Assembly (NCBI GenBank): GCA_017428285.1
Contig: JAFRRE010000003.1
Coordinates: 1-5,204, forward strand
Direction of reading: 5' to 3'
Source of the DNA: Bacteroidales bacterium
GTDB lineage: Bacteria; Bacteroidota; Bacteroidia; Bacteroidales; F082
DNA: 5,204 nucleotides
The notes below the pieces were generated by a model that was not told the DNA's origin, did not search any database, and was given only the letters and a program-made list of their open reading frames with translations. Positions 1-2,951 of this stretch are shown piece after piece; the first letter of the stretch is position 1, and each line of letters begins with the position of its first letter. The translations under genes and the position numbers were made by a program.

Positions 1-690
1 ATAGCCCTGCTCGTAAGGTGCAGTGCCTACGACCATGCCATCGCGTTCCACCTTCACCTCGCTGATGTACTCAGCCTGCTCGGGTGTAGTCTGCCAAGTA
101 ACCTTGTTCAACTTGGTCTCCAAATCCACTGTGGCGCGGTAGAGCTCCACGTTGTCGCGGACGATGAACGTGCGCGTGGCGGTGCCACAAGGTCCTGTGA
201 TTTCAACAGAGTAACTACCTGATTGTGTTACTTCTATTGATTTTGTCGTTTCACCTGTAGACCATTGGAAGCTGTAGTAATAGGGATAGTCATAGGGATA
301 TTCAATGGTATCCTGTCCAACAGCTTCAAGTTGCATCATCTCGCCTTGGTGTTTCCATACAGGGTGTGAAAAGCTACTCGGAACAGGGGAATTGACATAT
401 TCTATCAGAATGGAATGATTAAATCCATTACAGCCGTTATACGAAATCAACCAATAGTCACTTTCTTGTGGATCAACTATGAAGGGATTGGCATGTTCCT
501 GTGCTGGCCAACCAGACCAATGGAAATCTTCACAGCCATCTTGTGCATAAATGTACACAAGTTGGTTGTCTGGTAAACAAAGTCGCATGTCTCCTGGATA
601 ATCGGCGATATACAGAGTTATATCACCTTGGGCAAAAGTCAGCAAGACACTGCTGATCAACATCATTGTAAGTAATACGAACTTTTTCAT
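1..690 (-). CDS. Secreted Ig/FN3-like protein, probable type IX secretion substrate (N-terminal 230 residues, partial)
   Basis: The frame is open from the ATG at 690-688 to the window edge, 230 codons with no stop; the C-terminus is outside. Residues 1-20 form a Sec signal peptide: MKK, a hydrophobic core (FVLLTMMLISSVLLTF), then AQG as the likely cleavage site. Residues about 22-115 are a Cys-, Trp- and Tyr-containing region (C38, C53, C87) I do not recognise. Residues about 118-178 look like a PKD/Ig-like beta domain (WSTGETTKSIEV, then SGSYSVEITGPCG). From about 183 a fibronectin-III-like strand pattern begins (LNKVTWQTTPEQ, EVKVERDG). Such proteins in Bacteroidota usually end in a type IX sorting domain, but that part cannot be seen. 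The start is supported by the signal peptide and an AG-rich stretch (AAGAAAGGAAAC) just upstream. GC content changes sharply inside the gene: about 58% over 1-180 and about 35-42% further upstream in the gene (hand counts). Function unknown; export is well supported, route inferred. Confidence 0.8.
   Translation of the reverse strand, partial: MKKFVLLTMMLISSVLLTFAQGDITLYIADYPGDMRLCLPDNQLVYIYAQDGCEDFHWSGWPAQEHANPFIVDPQESDYWLISYNGCNGFNHSILIEYVNSPVPSSFSHPVWKHQGEMMQLEAVGQDTIEYPYDYPYYYSFQWSTGETTKSIEVTQSGSYSVEITGPCGTATRTFIVRDNVELYRATVDLETKLNKVTWQTTPEQAEYISEVKVERDGMVVGTAPYEQGY
280..303. repeat. 12-nt tandem duplication inside the secreted-protein gene
   Basis: The 9-mer ATAGGGATA occurs at 280-288 and again at 292-300, and the full 12-nt units 280-291 and 292-303 differ at one base. 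On the coding (minus) strand it gives two back-to-back YPY-containing units, producing the aromatic patch YPYDYPYYY at residues 131-139. It looks like a small in-frame slippage duplication in a surface-exposed loop. Confidence 0.6.
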
Positions 691-778
691 TTTTGTTTCC
701 TTTCTTTTAATTTATTGTTATTGAATTAGTTAATAGTTTCCCTATTTAATGTTCGTTACCCAAAAGGGCATAAAAAAA
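691..778. other. AT-rich leader upstream of the secreted-protein gene
   Basis: This gap between the structured element and the start codon at 690 holds no open reading frame of note. On the minus strand I searched for the Bacteroidota -7 box TAnnTTTG and found no match. A three-base-pair hairpin CCCAAAAGGG lies at 759-768 just beyond the T-run of the upstream terminator. Nothing else can be supported; a promoter for the gene ending at position 1 must be either weakly conserved here or upstream of the structured element. Confidence 0.5.
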
Positions 779-820
779 GCGTGGAATCAATTCCTTGCTT
801 GAACCTCAGGGTTTCCACGC
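772..820 (-). terminator. Intrinsic terminator-like hairpin with U-tract (minus strand)
   Basis: On the minus strand GCGTGGAA (820-813) pairs perfectly with TTCCACGC (786-779), an 8-bp stem, directly followed by seven T residues (778-772). The loop is long, 26 nt (812-787), and could form a small internal GGAA/TTCC hairpin. It could end transcripts from the MNT-HEPN pair, whose last stop codon lies about 175 nt upstream, or act as a conditional terminator ahead of the gene starting at 690. The 820-813 arm is also claimed by a competing helix with 910-916. Confidence 0.6.
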
Positions 821-946
821 CCTACCTATCTAACAAGTATCCCACGCCGTAACAAGTACGGCATTTGTTTACTTGTCCTTGATAGGTTTGCCCCGCAAAA
901 CGGGGACTAGTGGAAAATTTGAGGTTCAAGGACAGCAACAAGTGCT
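779..946. repeat. Highly structured intergenic element (candidate ncRNA leader or palindromic mobile repeat)
   Basis: Nested inverted repeats fill this gap. The outer helix pairs 798-818 with 910-930: 11 perfect pairs (CTTGAACCTCA with TGAGGTTCAAG), a 3-nt mismatch, then 7 perfect pairs (TTTCCAC with GTGGAAA). Inside it, ACCTATC (824-830) pairs with GATAGGT (881-887), ACAAGTA (833-839) with TACTTGT (870-876), GCCGT (846-850) with ACGGC (858-862), and CCCCG (891-895) with CGGGG (901-905). A further small hairpin AGCA/TGCT is at 934-946. The strand is ambiguous: on the plus strand two of the three mismatches become G-U pairs, whereas only the minus strand has a U-tract after a hairpin (772-778). 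I do not recognise a known RNA family or insertion sequence, see no protein coding in it, and find no consensus promoter on either strand. It may be a cis-regulatory leader, a stand-alone RNA, or a non-autonomous REP/MITE-like element. Confidence 0.55.
815..858. repeat. Two-part direct repeat inside the structured element
   Basis: The pair of motifs CCACGCC ... TAACAAGTA occurs twice: CCACGCC at 815-821 with TAACAAGTA at 831-839, and CCACGCC at 842-848 with TAACAAGTA at 850-858. A third AACAAGT is at 937-943, outside the main helix. The spacing between motifs differs (9 nt and 1 nt), so this is not a simple tandem duplication. Confidence 0.6.
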
Positions 947-995
947 ATCTGATTATAATATGTCTTTTGTGTTTATTTACTTTTCTTTTGTTCGA

Positions 996-1394
996 TTATT
1001 TTGGTTCAACTAATGTTTTTATCTTGTTTAGGTATTCTTCAACCTTCTCAAATAGTGGCTCCACTTCTTCTTGATGCCATTCAATGAAATCATCATAGTC
1101 ACCTGTTTTACGCATGTTTTGAAGTCGAGCTAACAGTTTGGCCTCATCTTTTGAAATAATGCCCGTAAGGACAAAATTCTGGCCTATCATTCCAATGACA
1201 CCTTCATGAGTCTTTGCAACAATTTCGTTTTGAATCAACAATGCTGAAGAAGCATAATGCGTCGCATAATACAAACGATTGGCCGCCAAAGTCCAATGGC
1301 CCATATTGGCACAATCGTGAGCCTCTACCAATGTACCGTATGCCTTTTCAATGCGGTATTTCACCAAAGCATTTCTTTCCTCGCTTGTCAGCAT
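996..1394 (-). CDS. HEPN domain protein, probable toxin partner of MNT
   Basis: A 132-residue, mostly helical protein of the HEPN superfamily. HEPN proteins paired with an MNT nucleotidyltransferase are commonly RNA-cleaving toxins (HepT-type) silenced by AMPylation or oligo-AMPylation. Visible conserved blocks are NRLYYATHYASSALL (residues 39-53), KTHEGV (61-66) and RKTGDYDDF (95-103), matching the usual order in the Bacteroidota HEPN family. The candidate catalytic pair is R40 and H46, spaced R-x5-H and followed by Y47; this fits the broad R-x4-6-H rule but not the strict R-x4-H-x-Y of classical HepT, and many relatives carry Phe rather than His there (from memory). The start is fixed by a 7-nt overlap with the upstream MNT gene and an AAGGAG seven bases before the ATG. 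Length is normal for the family. Toxicity is inferred; RNase activity cannot be judged from sequence alone. Confidence 0.85.
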   Translation of the reverse strand: MLTSEERNALVKYRIEKAYGTLVEAHDCANMGHWTLAANRLYYATHYASSALLIQNEIVAKTHEGVIGMIGQNFVLTGIISKDEAKLLARLQNMRKTGDYDDFIEWHQEEVEPLFEKVEEYLNKIKTLVEPK

Positions 1395-1711
1395 AGTTCA
1401 ACTCCTTCTCTCATAATATTCTTATAGAACGGAGTGATGCTCCGCTGCTGCCATTCATCAAATGTATATGCCACAGGATTAATATCCACACCCAACGACC
1501 AACCCAAAGAAATGAACGGGAAAACCAACTCATCGAAATCCTTATTAGTAACCTTTGCGTCATCTATAAGGAGCAGCAAATCCCAATCCGAATCGGGACG
1601 TGCATCGTCTCTCGCTTGCGAACCGAAAAGCAACAACTTGGCGTTCTTGGGCAGAATCTTCTTCCCAAGTTGCCTGATCAATTCTTCTATTTCAATCTGT
1701 TGGGCAGACAT
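1388..1711 (-). CDS. MNT-type minimal nucleotidyltransferase, probable antitoxin
   Basis: A 107-residue protein of the minimal nucleotidyltransferase (pol-beta fold) family. The signature GS-x10-DxD is exact: G30 S31, then D42 W43 D44 (in GSQARDD...SDWDLLL). D76 in VDINPV is a plausible third metal-binding acid. In characterised MntA-HepT pairs this enzyme transfers AMP from ATP to the HEPN toxin and blocks it, so a cytoplasmic antitoxin role is the natural reading. The gene comes first in a two-gene operon and its last seven bases (ATGCTGA) contain the start of the HEPN gene, indicating translational coupling. The predicted promoter lies about 20 nt upstream (1733-1740). Local GC is low compared with the genes to the right (about 37% over 1081-1140 in the operon against about 55% over 3661-3720, hand counts), consistent with horizontal acquisition. 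Family assignment is secure; the antitoxin role is inferred from context. Confidence 0.88.
   Translation of the reverse strand: MSAQQIEIEELIRQLGKKILPKNAKLLLFGSQARDDARPDSDWDLLLLIDDAKVTNKDFDELVFPFISLGWSLGVDINPVAYTFDEWQQRSITPFYKNIMREGVELC
1402..1407 (-). promoter_or_regulatory. Shine-Dalgarno site for the HEPN gene
   Basis: On the minus strand AAGGAG lies seven bases before the HEPN ATG (1394-1392), inside the end of the MNT coding region. Strong Shine-Dalgarno sequences are uncommon in Bacteroidota, so this one supports the internal start and re-initiation after the overlapping MNT stop. Confidence 0.6.
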
Positions 1712-1732
1712 TTTGTGTTCTTTTTAACGCTG

Positions 1733-1740
1733 CAAATATA
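1733..1740 (-). promoter_or_regulatory. -7 promoter box for the MNT-HEPN operon
   Basis: Minus-strand TATATTTG matches the Bacteroidota sigma-A -7 consensus TAnnTTTG and continues into GCAGC. It ends 22 nt before the MNT start codon at 1711, giving a short leader of roughly 15 nt. No clear -33 TTTG is found at the usual 19-21 nt spacing. Confidence 0.6.
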
Positions 1741-1759
1741 AGCATTTTTCGAAAATTCC

Positions 1760-1767
1760 TACATTTG
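1760..1767 (+). promoter_or_regulatory. -7 promoter box for hydE
   Basis: TACATTTG matches TAnnTTTG and continues into GCAGC, the same extension as the divergent box. It ends 22 nt before the hydE ATG at 1790, so transcription would begin about 15 nt upstream of the start codon. No convincing -33 element is visible. Confidence 0.6.
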
Positions 1768-1789
1768 CAGCAAATTTTCAAAACACGAT

Positions 1790-2896
1790 ATGTCCATCAA
1801 TGAAATCCTAAATAGAATCGGTCCTTCGACAGGCTCAGGAACCTTGACACATGAGGAAATCAAGGCCCTCCTCGCAGCCGAAGGCGACGACAAGAAACTA
1901 TTGTTCGACAAGGCCTTGCAAACCAAGCTGGCGCACTTGGACAACTATGTCCACCTGCGCGGGCTGATTGAGTACAGCAATATCTGCACAAAGTATTGCC
2001 TCTACTGCGGTGTGCGTTGCAAAAACCTCAAGGTGGAACGCTATACACTCAGTGATGAGGAAGTCATCGAATGCGCCAAACTGGCGCATGAGTTGGGATA
2101 TGGCTCAGTGGCACTGCAAAGCGGTGAGAGGAGCGATAAGGCTTTTGTGGACAAAATCACCTATTTGGTCAAAGAAATCAAGAAAATAGACAACGGAAGT
2201 CTGGGCATCACACTATCATTGGGTGAGCAGACCGAGGAGACCTACCGCCGTTGGTTTGAGGCAGGCGCGCACCGTTACCTGCTCCGCATCGAGGCCTCAA
2301 ACGAAGACCTATATTATAAGATTCACCCGCACGATGCCAAACACGACTTCCAACAGCGTCTCGCCTGCATCGACAGTCTTCTGAAAGTCGGCTACCAGAC
2401 CGGTACCGGTGTGATGGTGGGACTCCCCTTCCAAACCTTGGACGACCTCGCCGATGACCTGCTCTTCTTCAAGCAAAAAGATGTGGCTATGGTCGGTATG
2501 GGCCCCTTCATCCCCCACCCCGACACGCCACTTTGGCCATACAGAGACCAAATTCCTTCCGCCGAAAAACGCATGGAACTGACCTTGAAGATGATTGCCA
2601 TCCTTCGCTTGATGATGCCCGAAATCAACATGGTGGCAGCCACCGCCAACCAAACCGTCGACCCGCAGGGACGAGAGAAAGCTATCCTCGCTGGCGCCAA
2701 TGTCATCATGCCCAACCTCACCCCCAACGAGTTCCGCGAGAACTACCTCATTTACCCCGACAAGGCCTGTGTCAAGGACAAACCTGACGAGTGCCAAAGC
2801 TGCCTAGACATGCGCCTCGCAGCCATCGGACACAAGGTTTTGTATAACGCTTGGGGCGATTCTGTCGCTTTTATGAAGAAAAACAACAAAATTTGA
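1790..2896 (+). CDS. hydE: [FeFe] hydrogenase H-cluster maturase HydE (radical SAM)
   Basis: A complete 368-residue radical SAM enzyme, close to the usual HydE length of about 350. HydE acts in the cytoplasm with HydG and HydF to build the diiron subcluster of [FeFe] hydrogenase. The radical SAM [4Fe-4S] motif CxxxCxxC is C66, C70, C73 (ICTKYCLYCG). HydE hallmarks recalled from the Thermotoga protein follow in order: LQSGE (about 109-113), ITLSLGE (140-146), RYLLR (162-166), MVGLP (209-213), MVGMGPFIPHPDTPL (234-248) and ANVIMPN (303-309). The C-terminal accessory-cluster motif Cx7CxxC is present as C327, C335, C338. This pattern separates it from BioB, ThiH/HydG and PylB. Near the N-terminus, residues 10-18 include a GPSTGSGT insert encoded by a short recurrent repeat (1820-1843). 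The gene is monocistronic, with its own promoter (1760-1767) and a terminator hairpin at 2906-2931. No hydF, hydG or hydrogenase gene lies in the window. Confidence 0.95.
   Translation: MSINEILNRIGPSTGSGTLTHEEIKALLAAEGDDKKLLFDKALQTKLAHLDNYVHLRGLIEYSNICTKYCLYCGVRCKNLKVERYTLSDEEVIECAKLAHELGYGSVALQSGERSDKAFVDKITYLVKEIKKIDNGSLGITLSLGEQTEETYRRWFEAGAHRYLLRIEASNEDLYYKIHPHDAKHDFQQRLACIDSLLKVGYQTGTGVMVGLPFQTLDDLADDLLFFKQKDVAMVGMGPFIPHPDTPLWPYRDQIPSAEKRMELTLKMIAILRLMMPEINMVAATANQTVDPQGREKAILAGANVIMPNLTPNEFRENYLIYPDKACVKDKPDECQSCLDMRLAAIGHKVLYNAWGDSVAFMKKNNKI
1820..1843. repeat. Short imperfect-palindromic repeat inserted in-frame in hydE
   Basis: This 24-nt segment contains CCTTCGACAGGCTCAGG, an imperfect palindrome that I recognise from memory as a recurring short sequence in many bacterial genomes (often read as EPVEG- or STGSG-type peptides). 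Here it encodes GPSTGSGT with no frameshift, between the first helix (EILNRI) and LTHEEIKALL, where the Thermotoga HydE I recall has a shorter connection. Confidence 0.55.
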
Positions 2897-2925
2897 CTCA
2901 CATTCGGCAAAAAGCACTATTTTTG
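2892..2925 (+). promoter_or_regulatory. Promoter of the gingipain-like gene
   Basis: A -33-like TTTG (2892-2895) and a -7 box TATTTTTG (2918-2925, matching TAnnTTTG) are separated by 22 nt, close to the 19-21 nt Bacteroidota spacing. The -7 box ends 26 nt before the ATG at 2952. The TTTG overlaps the hydE stop codon. Confidence 0.6.
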
Positions 2926-2931
2926 CCTTTT
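2906..2931 (+). terminator. Intrinsic terminator after hydE
   Basis: GGCAAAAA (2906-2913) pairs with TTTTTGCC (2920-2927), an 8-bp stem with a 6-nt loop GCACTA, followed by TTTT (2928-2931). It starts ten bases after the hydE stop. The stem has only three G-C pairs and the T-run is short, so it may be leaky. Its 3' arm contains most of the -7 box for the next gene. Confidence 0.55.
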
Positions 2932-2951
2932 AAACTAATCCACTTCAATCT

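Larger units (their letters stand above)
1729..1771. repeat. Inverted repeat joining the divergent promoters
   Basis: GCTGCAAAT (1729-1737) and ATTTGCAGC (1763-1771) are perfect 9-bp inverted copies separated by 25 nt. Each arm is the downstream half of a -7 box, so the repeat is made of two facing-away promoters. It may simply be promoter consensus on both strands, or it could be an operator read by a dimeric regulator. Confidence 0.65.

Noticed and set aside
815..943. Repeated AACAAGT/CCACGCC words as a possible CRISPR array
   Set aside because: The repeated words are 7-9 nt, irregularly spaced, and lack uniform spacers; there are no cas genes.
880..950. Possible tRNA, because GGTTCAAG resembles a T-loop and a cloverleaf-like fold is present
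   Set aside because: No acceptor stem, D-arm or anticodon arm of proper size can be drawn; the GGTTCAAG belongs to the 21-nt outer helix instead.
951..960. TATTATAATC on the minus strand as a -10 promoter (TATAAT) for the structured element
   Set aside because: Bacteroidota promoters use TAnnTTTG rather than TATAAT, the region is simply AT-rich, and no paired upstream element is visible.
2309..2797. Minus-strand open frame of 162 codons under hydE
   Set aside because: Antisense to conserved HydE blocks (MVGLP, GPFIPHPDTPL, ANVIMPN); no start signal or homology recognised.
1790..2896. BioB, PylB or HydG as the identity of the radical SAM protein
   Set aside because: The GPFIPHPDTPL and LSLGE blocks and the C-terminal Cx7CxxC fit HydE; BioB and HydG signatures are absent.
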